This document shows, piece by piece, positions 1 through 7,178 of a stretch of 32,193 nucleotides of DNA. Made by a program: the position numbers and the translations under genes. Within the stretch, counting starts at the first letter, position 1. Every line of letters starts with the position of its first letter. The DNA is from Rhodoferax sp. (lineage in GTDB: Bacteria; Pseudomonadota; Gammaproteobacteria; Burkholderiales; Burkholderiaceae_C), in NCBI GenBank assembly GCA_025358555.1, contig JANYJD010000286.1, positions 1 through 32,193 on the forward strand, in the 5' to 3' direction. The notes under the pieces were generated by a model. It was not told the origin of the DNA, searched no databases, and saw only the letters and a list, made by a program, of their open reading frames with translations.

Positions 1-51
1 CAGTACGTCGAAGCGGCATACGAATCATCAGCGCTCGAAAGGCAACACGAT

Positions 52-315
52 ATGAAAAAGGCATTTATGAAAATGGCTGACCAAGACATTCCCGAATTGA
101 AGCGCGACGAGCTTGGTAAGGGTGTAAGGGGTAAGTACCTGAAACACTTTGCGCAAGGCAGCAATGTGGTGGTGCTGCAACCCGAAATCCAAAAGGCTTT
201 TCCCAATTCTGAGGCGGTCAACAAGGCTTTGGCGAGCATGCTAGCTTTTGCGCAGGAAACGCAAGGTTTAACAGGTCGCTCAGGTCGGCCAGCGCGCAAG
301 CGCGTCGCCGCGTAG
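52..315 (+). CDS. Small antitoxin-like hypothetical protein
   Basis: Protein of 87 residues from the ATG at 52. The frame stays open to the left edge of the window, so the true start may lie upstream; ATGs at 67 and 73 are further options. A central stretch (GKYLKHFAQGSNVVVLQPEI, then FPNSEAVNKAL) resembles a family of small proteins of about 80-90 residues often annotated as antitoxin-like or hypothetical, in which a variable N-terminus precedes an 'xGSNVVVLxPDVAxxFPdSxxVNxAL' core. The C-terminus is basic (SGRPARKRVAA). No toxin partner is visible, but only 51 bases lie upstream. It is followed 29 bases later by another small ORF on the same strand. The family resemblance is from memory; function is not established. 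Confidence 0.6.
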   Translation: MKKAFMKMADQDIPELKRDELGKGVRGKYLKHFAQGSNVVVLQPEIQKAFPNSEAVNKALASMLAFAQETQGLTGRSGRPARKRVAA

Positions 316-344
316 CTACGACGTAAGAGCGCACGGGAGTCCTC

Positions 345-713
345 ATGCGATTTCACGTTCTGCAAGTGTCCGCATCGGTGAGCGGCGACTACTATCAGCT
401 TTACCTCGGCCCCGAAGAGGACGAGGATGCTGATCCCTATGCGGTAAGCGGGCCCTACCTGCTGGTGCAGCGGGAATTTGAGATGTCCGCAAGGCAGTGC
501 TACATTGAGACGGAGAATGAGAGCTACGTCGGTCACTTTTCTTTGAGGTTGATCGAGTTCAGCTCTACCCTGCTTTCGTTCGACATCTTGAGGACCAGCA
601 ACAATCACATTGAAGTTTCGTTCGCACTTTCTGCCTCGGAGTTTGAGGAGGTGCGACGCGTGGCAGAGGTCATCTTTGGCCTGAGAGAACCAGGTGAAAG
701 CGATGCTCTCTAG
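345..713 (+). CDS. Hypothetical protein, 122 residues
   Basis: I do not recognise this protein. The ATG at 345 has a good ribosome-binding site (GGGAG about five bases upstream), which supports real translation. The protein is acidic, has no signal peptide or membrane segment, and looks like a compact globular domain: an early GDYYQLYLGPEEDEDADPYA loop, then alternating short beta-like stretches (HFSLRLIEFSSTLLSFDILR) and a C-terminal helix (SEFEEVRRVAEVIFGL). It follows the antitoxin-like ORF by 29 bases, so the two are probably cotranscribed. Downstream lies a zone of gene remnants, which suggests this is a mobile or accessory patch. Confidence 0.6.
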   Translation: MRFHVLQVSASVSGDYYQLYLGPEEDEDADPYAVSGPYLLVQREFEMSARQCYIETENESYVGHFSLRLIEFSSTLLSFDILRTSNNHIEVSFALSASEFEEVRRVAEVIFGLREPGESDAL

Positions 714-758
714 CGTTGGAGCCAAGCGGAGCCGCAGGCATCCGCCTTGGGCGACCAG

Positions 759-965
759 TTAAGGTCGGCCCAACCAGTAGTCTGGCCGCCGCCGATGCGC
801 GGCAACGACCAGAACTTCAATGTCTGAATCCACAATCCGATAGAAGATGTTGTATGGAAAACCTGGTACGCGGAACTTGTGAATAGCAGGTGGGAACTCG
901 ACGCGATAACGATCAGGTGCATCGCAGACGGCTCCCATTGCCGCATCGAAGGCCAACAGGTGCTA
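759..965 (-). pseudogene. Truncated RelE/ParE toxin (C-terminal half)
   Basis: On the minus strand this frame encodes about 65 residues that match the C-terminal half of ParE/RelE-family toxins: a helix (AFDAAMGAVCDAPDRYRVEF), the core strand FPYNIFYRIVDSDIEVLVVA, and the typical ending HRRRPDYW. An intact member is about 95 residues with an N-terminal two-helix segment; here a TAG stop lies just upstream of the TTG at 956, where the sequence joins an integrase fragment. No antitoxin gene adjoins. I read it as a toxin gene that lost its 5' half at the junction. The alternative, a minimal functional toxin from the TTG start, is unlikely because the N-terminal helices are missing. Confidence 0.65.
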
Positions 966-1262
966 TGGCGGCCCAGGGCGTGATCCACAAGGCTGAACGT
1001 CTTGCAGGCTGACGCCGCGATCCAGTGGCGTGCGCGCAAGCGCTGCCGCCTTCAAGCCACCTTGCCGGTTGGGAAAAAGCAGTTCGGGGTTTCGGTGGGC
1101 CTGCCAGAAGCGGCGCAGCACGGCCAAGGTTGCCGCGGGCAAGGGTACAAAGCGGTCGCGGTTGCCCTTGGAGTCACGCATCTGCACGCGGGCGCGCTCG
1201 GCATCGATGTCGGCCACGCTCAGGGCCAGGCCTTCACTGAGCCTCAAGCCACACCCGGTAGC
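963..1262 (-). pseudogene. Tyrosine recombinase/integrase fragment
   Basis: The minus strand encodes a piece of a tyrosine recombinase catalytic domain: TGCGLRLSEGLALSVADID carries the first catalytic Arg, followed by a basic beta-hairpin (MRDSKGNRDRFVPLP) and a helix to ELLFPNRQGG. An in-frame TAA directly precedes it, so the N-terminal domain is missing. The reading frame ends about 40 residues before where the HxLRH box and the catalytic Tyr should be. After LDRG the neighbouring frame seems to carry on the family pattern, which suggests a frameshift followed by truncation at the ParE remnant. It cannot be active. It is probably the scar of an integron-like or phage-type integrase. Confidence 0.75.
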
Positions 1263-1333
1263 TTAAGTGCGGTCGCAGTCACGTTTAGGCCAGTCGGCTA
1301 AAGTACCTTGGATGAATCCGCAGAAGAATCGCG

Positions 1334-1795
1334 ATGTCTAGCCTTCTGCTGCTGATCATAGACGTCGGTTTCCTCGTCGTCTGCTACGGAATCCCGGCTT
1401 ATGCGGCGTGGCTCTTCGTAACCGGAATGCGCAGCCGCTCGTGGCCCTCCGTTCAGGGAACGATCACCACCTCCCGAGTCGACTGGATTGTGCTTGCCAG
1501 CCGCAGGAGCGCCTTCAGTCAAATCCTGGTGCTGACCTACTCGTACACCGTTGACGGCCAGCCGTATACCGGCAAGCGCATTGACATAGCGCCAAGCGGA
1601 TGGCTCTCGCGGGAAACGGCTGCGCAACGGCATGCCAAGTACCCCCGGGGCGCTCAAGTCGCGGTCTTCTACAGTCCCGCCAAACCGAGTCTAGCCACCT
1701 TGGTCAAAGGCGTGCCGCGCCACCTCTGGTCCTTCTATCTAATCGCAGGCGTACTAGCTCTCCTGGTGCTCCTGTCCGTGGTGCCCTTGCCCTGA
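1334..1795 (+). CDS. DUF3592 domain-containing membrane protein
   Basis: A 153-residue protein with an N-terminal membrane segment (residues about 3-30), a central extracytoplasmic domain and a C-terminal membrane segment (about 128-152). The central part has the DUF3592 pattern: WPSVQGTITTSRVD, then a beta-rich stretch LTYSYTVDGQPYTGKRIDIAP, then YPRGAQVAVFYSPAKPSLATLVKG. The family is widespread and of unknown function. The start at 1334 gives a complete first membrane helix; the ribosome-binding site is weak. It stands alone, next to integrase and toxin remnants on one side and 375 bases without a gene on the other. Confidence 0.8.
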   Translation: MSSLLLLIIDVGFLVVCYGIPAYAAWLFVTGMRSRSWPSVQGTITTSRVDWIVLASRRSAFSQILVLTYSYTVDGQPYTGKRIDIAPSGWLSRETAAQRHAKYPRGAQVAVFYSPAKPSLATLVKGVPRHLWSFYLIAGVLALLVLLSVVPLP

Positions 1796-2170
1796 CGGCG
1801 TTCGCTCACAAACTGGTTTTCGCCAACGATTGCAGATCACAACGATGGCGGAGAAACTGGCGTCGACGAAGACCATGCCGCCTGAGGTTTCCAGAACATC
1901 GGGGCTTGGATTCTCGGCAGGAACATGTTCGGGCCGGTTCGCGGTCCCCGGTCAGACGAGAGCTGGCGAGGTTGGCCGCTCACGTGTTTTTTTTGGCCCG
2001 GCAGTCACGACGGCGGCAAAAAGGCCAACGAGCCATCAAGACGCAGCATTCCACCGGCACCGGCCTTGACGATTTCATCGCTTTCGGTCTGGCAGATTGA
2101 GCCAGGTTTTTCCGAGTTGCGCTACCAGGTGTCCAGCCGCAGGCCCGCGCGTGCGGCCTGTGCCATGGGC
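1796..2170. other. Intergenic stretch without a recognisable gene
   Basis: Open frames occur on both strands here, but none shows a recognised family, a good ribosome-binding site or a plausible composition. A run of eight T at about 1987-1994 is not preceded by a convincing hairpin. Given the remnants just to the left, this may be decayed accessory DNA. Confidence 0.5.
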
Positions 2171-3157
2171 TCAAGGTGCTGCTTTCAGCAGTGCATTCAG
2201 CGCAGTGACCGCCCTGCCCTGCGTCAAATAGCCAATCAGGTTGTCAGCTGCCAGATGGGCCATGGCCAGGCGGGTGGGAACGGTGGCGCTGGCGATGTGC
2301 GGGGTCAGGACGACGTTGGGCACAGTGAGCAAATCGGGGTGCACTTTGGGCTCGCCTTCAAATACGTCAAGCCCGGCAGCGGCGATGCGGTTTTCGCGCA
2401 GCGCCACGGCCAGCGCTGCGTCGTCCACAATGCCGCCGCGCGCGATGTTGACCAGTGTGGCGGTGGGTTTCATCAGCGCCAGCTCGGCCGCGCCAACGGT
2501 GTGGTGCGATGCGGGCGAGTACGGCAGCACCAGCACAACGTGGTCAGCGGTTTTTAGCAGCTCTTCCTTGCCCACGTAGCGCGCTTTGCATTCGGCCTCC
2601 TGCGCCGCGTCAAGCCGCGTGCGGTTGTGGTAGATCACGTTCATGCCAAAGCCATGCGCGCCACGCCTGGCAATGCCCTGCCCGATGCGGCCCATGCCGA
2701 TGATGCCCAAGGTGGAGCCATGGATGTCAGACCCGGCAAACATGTCGTAGCGCCAGCGCGTCCACAGCCCCGCCCGCAAAAAGTGTTCGGACTCGGCCAT
2801 GCGCCGCGCCGTGGCCATTAGCAGGGCAAAGCCGAAATCGGCCGTAGTCTCCGTCAGCACGTCGGGCGCGTTGGTGGCCAGCACACCAGCGGCGGTCATG
2901 GCGGGCACATCAAAGTTGTTGTAGCCCACGGCCATGTTGGCGCAGATTTTCAGGCTGGGGCAGGCCGCCATCAGCTCAGCGTCTATGCGCTCGCCGCCGG
3001 TGGTGAACACGCCCTGCTTGCCTTGCAGTTTTTCGATGAACTGCGGTTTGGTCCACAGCACATCGGGCTGGTTGGACTCGACTTCAAAGTGCCGCGCCAG
3101 TTTGGCAATCACTTCGGGCTGGATGGCGCGGGAAATGAGGATTTTAAGTTTTTGCAT
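2171..3157 (-). CDS. 2-hydroxyacid dehydrogenase (glyoxylate/hydroxypyruvate reductase-like)
   Basis: Member of the D-isomer-specific 2-hydroxyacid dehydrogenases, which reduce glyoxylate, hydroxypyruvate or related 2-keto acids with NAD(P)H in the cytoplasm. The frame continues upstream, but I chose the ATG at 3157 (MQKLKILISR), where the family begins; the extra upstream residues fall in a repeat. Visible are the nucleotide-binding glycine motif GIIGMGRIGQGIARR about mid-protein, the catalytic Arg in NIARGGIVDD, the Glu in DVFEGEP and the catalytic His in TPHIAS. At about 328 residues it has the normal length. GhrB or D-glycerate dehydrogenase fits best, but substrate cannot be read from the sequence. 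It lies just outside the repeat-flanked restriction island. Confidence 0.88.
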   Translation of the reverse strand: MQKLKILISRAIQPEVIAKLARHFEVESNQPDVLWTKPQFIEKLQGKQGVFTTGGERIDAELMAACPSLKICANMAVGYNNFDVPAMTAAGVLATNAPDVLTETTADFGFALLMATARRMAESEHFLRAGLWTRWRYDMFAGSDIHGSTLGIIGMGRIGQGIARRGAHGFGMNVIYHNRTRLDAAQEAECKARYVGKEELLKTADHVVLVLPYSPASHHTVGAAELALMKPTATLVNIARGGIVDDAALAVALRENRIAAAGLDVFEGEPKVHPDLLTVPNVVLTPHIASATVPTRLAMAHLAADNLIGYLTQGRAVTALNALLKAAP

Positions 3158-3185
3158 AGGTTTGACCGATAGAAATGGGCAATAG

Positions 3186-3213
3186 CCCACGTAAATATTG
3201 AATAGTTTGCTAC
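3186..3213 (-). repeat. 28-bp direct repeat, left copy flanking the defence island
   Basis: This stretch matches positions 10948-10975 at 26 of 28 bases, in the same orientation. The two copies lie immediately outside the hsdR stop and the hsdM remnant start. Read on the minus strand, the element resembles the dispersed repeat found at 17715, 27596 and 30500 (about 24 of 41 ungapped matches with the 17715 copy over a wider span), so it may be a divergent member of that family. Confidence 0.75.
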
Positions 3214-3217
3214 TGTT

Positions 3218-5602
3218 TTAGATATTATGCCGTGCATCGGCACGGGCCGCATACAAGTATTTCTGAAACCCGGCAAACATCGTCCGAATCTGCGCCGTGC
3301 CACCCAAATCTGCAACGGCATCAGCGATTGCGTTGTTGTATCTGAGCCTTAGCAGCGGTGTCAGTTTGTCGGTGTCCAGCTCTTCAACACCTTGGGTCAC
3401 ATACTGTGCCAACACAAAATCCAGAAACACCTGCTGGCGGTCGTTGAAATGCTGGTGCGTCTGCGCTTTGGCTTGTGTCGCGCGCCGGGTACGGATTTCA
3501 GGTGCAAAGGCAAACGCCACGTAGGCCAGCACGTCAAACAGGTCGCTGTTCTCCGCGTGAATGATCCTTTGCATTTCGGCCAGCGGCTCTTTGCCAAAGC
3601 CCTTGTCAGCCAGCCCCGCAAGCAAAGCCTTGCGCGTATCGGGTGAACTCCACAGCGTGCGCAGCTCGTCTTCGTTTTTGAAAAACTCGGGCAACGCACC
3701 AAACAGGCTTTCAAGAAACTGAGCTGCCGACATCGGCCGGCCGTCAGCGCTCCAGAAGGTGGTGGCCGTCATGCTCTGAATCAAGCGGGCTTTGCCGTCT
3801 GCCAGCTTCACCTGAATCTTGCCGGAGCGTGGAGGCGGCGGCTGAGGTGGGTAAAGCGGTGGCGCAGGCTCGCGCACCTCGTGTGCAGCGGCGCTGGCTT
3901 GCAAAGGTGGCTCTCGCTCTACTGGTTCGCCGTCCCACTCGGGGTCATTGAAGTGGTGGTGCGCCCGGACAAAGTCGTAAATGGTGAAGTAGTCTTTGCC
4001 GTCGTACAGCCGAGTGCCGCGCCCGATGATCTGCTTGAACTCGATCATCGAATTGACCGGCCGCATCAGCACAATGTTGCGCACATTGCGGGCATCCACG
4101 CCGGTAGACAGCTTTTGCGATGTGGTCAGAATTGTCGGAATGGTCTTCTGGTTGTCTTGAAAATCACGCAGCGCCTGCTCGCCCCGCGCACCATCGTTGG
4201 CGGTGACCCGCACGCAGTAGATCGGGTCTTTGCTGGTGCTTGTCTGGTTGATCAAGTCGCGCACGGCCAGCGCATGCACCTGGGTGGCGCAGAACACAAG
4301 GGTTTTCTCGCGCGGGTCAAACATTCGCATCAGCAGCGTGACGCGGTAGGCCTCACGCTCCTTGATCTCAATGATCTTGTTGAAGTCTTTTTCCTCATAC
4401 CGTTTACCCGCTTCAATGTCGCCCTCAATCACCGCGTCATCGGCGGTGTGAACGTATTCATCCAAGGTGGTGGCAATCTGCTTGACTTTGAAAGGTGTCA
4501 AAAAACCATCGTTGATGCCTTCCTTGAGCGAGTACACAAACACCGGTTCGCCGAAGTAGGCGTAGGTGTCTGCGTTGCCTGCGCGCTTGGGTGTGGCGGT
4601 CAGGCCCAACTGCACGGCGGGCACAAAGTAATCCAGAATGCCGCGCCAGCTCCCCTCGTCATTGGCACGGCCCCGGTGGCATTCGTCAATGATGATGAAG
4701 TCAAAGAAGTCTGGCGGGTACTCCCCGAAATACGGTGCCGGTTGTCCATCTTTTCCTGGCCCGCTCATGAAGGTTTGGAAGATGGTGAAAAAGATGTTGC
4801 CGTTTTTGGGCACGCGACCTTTTTTGCTTATTTCTGCTGGGCCTATGCGCACCAGTGCATCGTCGGGGAAAGCCGAAAACGCGTTGTAGGCCTGGTCCGC
4901 CAGAATGTTGCGATCGGCCAGAAACAGCACGCGCGGGCGACGCATCGGCTCGCCGCTTTCTTTCCAGTCTTTCAAATTCCAACGGCTCTGAAACAGCTTC
5001 CACGCCAACTGACATGCAATGAAAGTCTTGCCGGTGCCAGTGGCCAGCGTCAGCAGAATGCGGTCGCGTCCGGACCCAATGGCTTCCAGCACCCGCGTTG
5101 TGGCAATGTCCTGGTAGTAGCGCCCCTGCCAGGTGCCTCCCTTGTCCTCAAACGGGACGGCGGCAAAGCGGTCGCGCCATGAAGCGGCGGAATTGACACT
5201 AGCGGCATCAGTTTCGGTAAAGGTCTGGCTCCACATCTCATGCGGGCTGGGATATGAGGCCACGTCGCTCTCGGTGCCGGTAGCCATGTCAATGCCGTAA
5301 ATCTGCTGCCCATTGGTGGCATAAGCAAAACGCACGGCCAGCTTGGCAGCGTAGCCCTTGGTTTGGCCCACGCCCTCGGTATAGGGCTTGTCCCAGGCCT
5401 TGGCCTCTACCGTGGCCAGCTTGGTGTTGCGGTACACCAGCACGTAGTCGGCAATCTCGGGTTTGGTCCGTTTGCCGCCGCCCTGCAAACGCCCCTGGGT
5501 GATGCCATGCTCACGCAGAATGCGGCTGCCTTCCACCACACCCCAGCCAGCGGCTTTGAGGGCCGGGTCAATGTGCTCGGCGCGAGTTTCGGCTTCGTTC
5601 AT
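3218..5602 (-). CDS. hsdR: Type I restriction enzyme, R (motor/nuclease) subunit
   Basis: Full-length HsdR of 794 residues, the DNA translocase and nuclease of a type I restriction complex (R2M2S1). The N-terminal nuclease domain shows D52 (EIADYVLVY) and the E-x-K motif VEAKA (E66, K68). The helicase motor follows: Walker A ATGTGKT at 187-193, DECH at 306-309, TATPK at 335-339, and QIIGRGTRL as motif VI. A Pro-rich linker (PPLYPPQPPPP) leads to the C-terminal assembly region. The start overlaps the stop of the PIN toxin gene as ATGA, so translation is probably coupled. No intact hsdM or hsdS exists in the window, only remnants, so this subunit has no local partner. It could work only if M and S are supplied elsewhere. 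Confidence 0.93.
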   Translation of the reverse strand: MNEAETRAEHIDPALKAAGWGVVEGSRILREHGITQGRLQGGGKRTKPEIADYVLVYRNTKLATVEAKAWDKPYTEGVGQTKGYAAKLAVRFAYATNGQQIYGIDMATGTESDVASYPSPHEMWSQTFTETDAASVNSAASWRDRFAAVPFEDKGGTWQGRYYQDIATTRVLEAIGSGRDRILLTLATGTGKTFIACQLAWKLFQSRWNLKDWKESGEPMRRPRVLFLADRNILADQAYNAFSAFPDDALVRIGPAEISKKGRVPKNGNIFFTIFQTFMSGPGKDGQPAPYFGEYPPDFFDFIIIDECHRGRANDEGSWRGILDYFVPAVQLGLTATPKRAGNADTYAYFGEPVFVYSLKEGINDGFLTPFKVKQIATTLDEYVHTADDAVIEGDIEAGKRYEEKDFNKIIEIKEREAYRVTLLMRMFDPREKTLVFCATQVHALAVRDLINQTSTSKDPIYCVRVTANDGARGEQALRDFQDNQKTIPTILTTSQKLSTGVDARNVRNIVLMRPVNSMIEFKQIIGRGTRLYDGKDYFTIYDFVRAHHHFNDPEWDGEPVEREPPLQASAAAHEVREPAPPLYPPQPPPPRSGKIQVKLADGKARLIQSMTATTFWSADGRPMSAAQFLESLFGALPEFFKNEDELRTLWSSPDTRKALLAGLADKGFGKEPLAEMQRIIHAENSDLFDVLAYVAFAFAPEIRTRRATQAKAQTHQHFNDRQQVFLDFVLAQYVTQGVEELDTDKLTPLLRLRYNNAIADAVADLGGTAQIRTMFAGFQKYLYAARADARHNI

Positions 5603-6051
5603 CGTGGCGTCGGACTCATCCGCTCGAACTCGTCCAGCCCTTCGCGGGGCGACAGAATCTGCAAGTTATCCAAGGGGTGCAAGCACAGTAAATCGTTATC
5701 ACCTGTCACAAGCCAAGTGGCCTGCCCTGCCAATGCTGCATGAATAAACATGTCGTCTGCAGCATCACGGCAATAGGTGGCACCAGCAATAGTGAGCGGC
5801 ACGTTCACCCAGAGTGCACTGGACTCAATATCGCTGAGCAGCTTTTTTCTTTGCTCGATAGTGACGTAGCGGTCGAACTTGGGCCGCCAAATACGGTCTT
5901 TTAACTCTGCAAAAGTTTGGGCAGTAAAAACTGGCTGCCCGTCTCGCACCACTCTGCGCGTCATTTGGGCCGGTGGGCCGGTTCTTGTTAATAGACCACT
6001 GATCCAGAAATTGGTGTCAATGACCACCTTGAAAGGTCTGCGATGCACCAC
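5599..6051 (-). CDS. PIN-domain toxin (PIN_3 family RNase)
   Basis: A 150-residue PIN-family protein, the predicted RNase toxin of a type II toxin-antitoxin pair. The acidic residues expected of the fold are visible: D12 in VVIDTNFW, E49 in FAELKDR, D96/D99/D100 in RDAADDMF, and D118/D120 in VTGDNDLL. The AADDMFIHAAL...WLVTGDNDLL signature is typical of the 'toxin component, PIN family' group. It starts at a GTG four bases after the antitoxin stop, and its own stop overlaps the hsdR start as ATGA. Antitoxin, toxin and hsdR therefore look like one coupled transcript, which is unusual for a toxin-antitoxin pair. Confidence 0.87.
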   Translation of the reverse strand: MVHRRPFKVVIDTNFWISGLLTRTGPPAQMTRRVVRDGQPVFTAQTFAELKDRIWRPKFDRYVTIEQRKKLLSDIESSALWVNVPLTIAGATYCRDAADDMFIHAALAGQATWLVTGDNDLLCLHPLDNLQILSPREGLDEFERMSPTPR

Positions 6052-6055
6052 CCTT

Positions 6056-6307
6056 TCAGCTTTCGTCTGCCAGCAGTTGGTCGAGTATTTCTGGCGTCAA
6101 CCCGGCCCGCTCTGCCATCTGCGCCGTTTCATCCATGGTCTTGCGCAGGCGGTCCGCATAAAAAGCGCGCATGGCTTCGTAGTCTTCGGCACTCACCATC
6201 ACACCCACCACGCGGTCATGCCGCATCACACGCACGGGCTCACGCTGCGCCCGGTCCAGAAACTCTCCAAACCGGGTTTTGGCTTCATTGGCGGTATAGG
6301 TTTGCAT
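6056..6307 (-). CDS. Phd/YefM-type antitoxin
   Basis: An 83-residue Phd/YefM antitoxin. The N-terminal DNA-binding domain has the usual pattern: YTANEAKTRFGEFLDRAQ, then EPVRVMRHDRVVGVMVSAEDYEAM. The C-terminal tail from about residue 52 would be the disordered part that folds on the toxin. It precedes the PIN gene by four bases. Phd proteins repress their own operon by binding palindromes at the promoter; a matching promoter with an overlapping inverted repeat lies about 45 bases upstream, at 6351-6392. Because hsdR is downstream in the same unit, this repressor may also set hsdR expression (inference). Confidence 0.9.
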   Translation of the reverse strand: MQTYTANEAKTRFGEFLDRAQREPVRVMRHDRVVGVMVSAEDYEAMRAFYADRLRKTMDETAQMAERAGLTPEILDQLLADES

Positions 6308-6350
6308 GGGGTGGCCTCGCTTTCAACGGTCACAGGGTGACGGTGCTGAC

Positions 6351-6392
6351 ACTTTAGCAATATCACGCGAATCAGTCAAATCGTGCGATATT
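6351..6392 (-). promoter_or_regulatory. Promoter with overlapping palindrome for phd-PIN-hsdR
   Basis: On the minus strand TTGACT (6374-6379) and TAAAGT (6351-6356) are separated by exactly 17 bases, a good sigma-70 promoter. An inverted repeat spans 6359-6392, with 12-base arms AATATCACGCGA and TCGTGCGATATT matching at 10 of 12 positions, and covers the -35 box and spacer. This is where a Phd-type autorepressor would bind. A second short palindrome, GTCAC-AGG-GTGAC, lies downstream at about 6329-6341. Confidence 0.65.
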
Positions 6393-6431
6393 TGGATTTA
6401 ACCCAGTTCGTTCCTGGAATCAGGGGGTGCA

Positions 6432-6755
6432 TCAGGCCAATCCCAGAAAAACGGCCAGCGCCCGGTTCACGGCCAGCATGGCGGCATCGTCCAAATGTCC
6501 CACCACGTCGCCAATCTTGTCGCGGCCAACCGATTGCGGTTTGTCCACCATCACCTGCGAGGGCTTGCTCAGCCCGTTGTCTTGGCTGGGCTGAACGGTA
6601 ATACGAAACAAGGGCGTGGCGCGCAAATCGTTGGTGACCGGGAGAATCGTCACGGAAGGGTGTGCGTCGAATAAATCTGACTGAATCACCAGCGCCGGGC
6701 GGGGTTTGCCCCGATCGCCTTGCAGGGCGACCGTGACCACATCACCACGCTTCAC
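6432..6755 (-). CDS. mazF: MazF/PemK-family mRNA interferase toxin
   Basis: A 107-residue MazF/PemK toxin, an endoribonuclease that cuts free mRNA. The family opening is clear: KRGDVVTVALQGDRGKPRPALVIQSDLFD, with the catalytic Arg in the PRPALVI segment, followed by VTILPVTNDL and VMVDKPQSVGRDKIGDVVGHLD. It begins with GTG and overlaps the antitoxin stop as GTGA, so translation is coupled. The pair lies between two other toxin-antitoxin units inside the restriction island. Nothing looks truncated. Confidence 0.92.
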   Translation of the reverse strand: MKRGDVVTVALQGDRGKPRPALVIQSDLFDAHPSVTILPVTNDLRATPLFRITVQPSQDNGLSKPSQVMVDKPQSVGRDKIGDVVGHLDDAAMLAVNRALAVFLGLA

Positions 6756-6964
6756 TGCCAGCCCTCAGTGTCCGCAACCGCTTGCAGCCAGTCGGTGGTG
6801 TCGCGCTCTTGAGCGTCGTCTACCAGCAGCAGGGACTGGCGCTTGCATTCCTCGGCAAAACCGGCGCGGCGTGTGTCTGGCACCCAAATTTGCACCGGCC
6901 GCAGGCCGGATTCGCGCAGTGCAATGCGGTGCTTTTGCACCCGCTCTGATGTTGCTGTGGCCAT
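6752..6964 (-). CDS. MazE-like antitoxin (DUF3018 type)
   Basis: A 70-residue antitoxin of the DUF3018 group that pairs with MazF. It shows the typical sequence VQKHRIALRESGLRPVQIWVPDTRRAGFAEECKRQ, probably a ribbon-helix-helix-like N-terminal half, followed by an acidic C-terminus ending in DTEGWQ. A good ribosome-binding site (GAGG) precedes the ATG. The gene overlaps mazF by four bases and has its own promoter with two direct repeats, described separately. Antitoxins of this class normally repress their own promoter together with the toxin. Confidence 0.88.
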   Translation of the reverse strand: MATATSERVQKHRIALRESGLRPVQIWVPDTRRAGFAEECKRQSLLLVDDAQERDTTDWLQAVADTEGWQ

Positions 6965-6983
6965 TTTTGATCCTCATTTGCAC

Positions 6984-7027
6984 CGTTACATGCAACATTT
7001 TAGGCAAATCATTCGTTACATGCAACA
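6984..7027 (-). promoter_or_regulatory. mazEF promoter with paired operator repeats
   Basis: A 14-base sequence, CGTTACATGCAACA, occurs twice in direct orientation, at 6984-6997 and 7014-7027, with starts 30 bases apart (about three helical turns). Its core GTTACATGCAAC is palindromic at 10 of 12 positions. On the minus strand a promoter reads TTGCAT (7020-7025), 17 bases, TAAAAT (6997-7002): one repeat covers the -35 box and the other lies just past the -10 box. This is the layout of an autorepressed toxin-antitoxin operator. Confidence 0.7.
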
Positions 7028-7059
7028 AATATTCTTGCAATTGCAAAACGGGTGCGCGC

Positions 7060-7169
7060 TTAAAGTGCCCCGCTGAAAGCCTGGGCCAGCAGGGATTTTT
7101 TCAGTTCGTCCAGGGCGCTGAGTTTGCCTCGGTAGAGGGATTCGAGGCGCGGGTTTCTGCTTCGTTCAT
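7060..7169 (-). pseudogene. hsdS 3' tail joined to an hsdR-like 5' end
   Basis: On the minus strand one frame reads RLESLYRGKLSALDELKK then SLLAQAFSGAL and a stop at 7060. This is the C-terminal conserved helix of HsdS, the specificity subunit of type I restriction systems. Directly upstream, the ATG at 7169 begins MNEAETRA, the same eight residues that open HsdR at 5602 (22 of 24 bases identical), but in another frame. Two readings are possible: a deletion joined an hsdR start to an hsdS end, or NEAETRA belongs to HsdS itself and a single base was lost. Either way most of hsdS is gone and the piece is not functional. Confidence 0.75.
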
Positions 7170-7178
7170 GGGCAGGGG

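Noticed and set aside
1925-2557. 210-codon plus-strand frame
   Set aside because: Most of it is antisense to the dehydrogenase and it has no recognised motif or ribosome-binding site.
3158-3190. Upstream ATG adding 11 residues to the hydroxyacid dehydrogenase
   Set aside because: The added residues fall in the flanking repeat and do not match the family start MQKLKILISR.
3881-5182. 433-codon plus-strand frame inside hsdR
   Set aside because: It mirrors the well-supported hsdR on the other strand, and its composition and lack of motifs mark it as a shadow frame.
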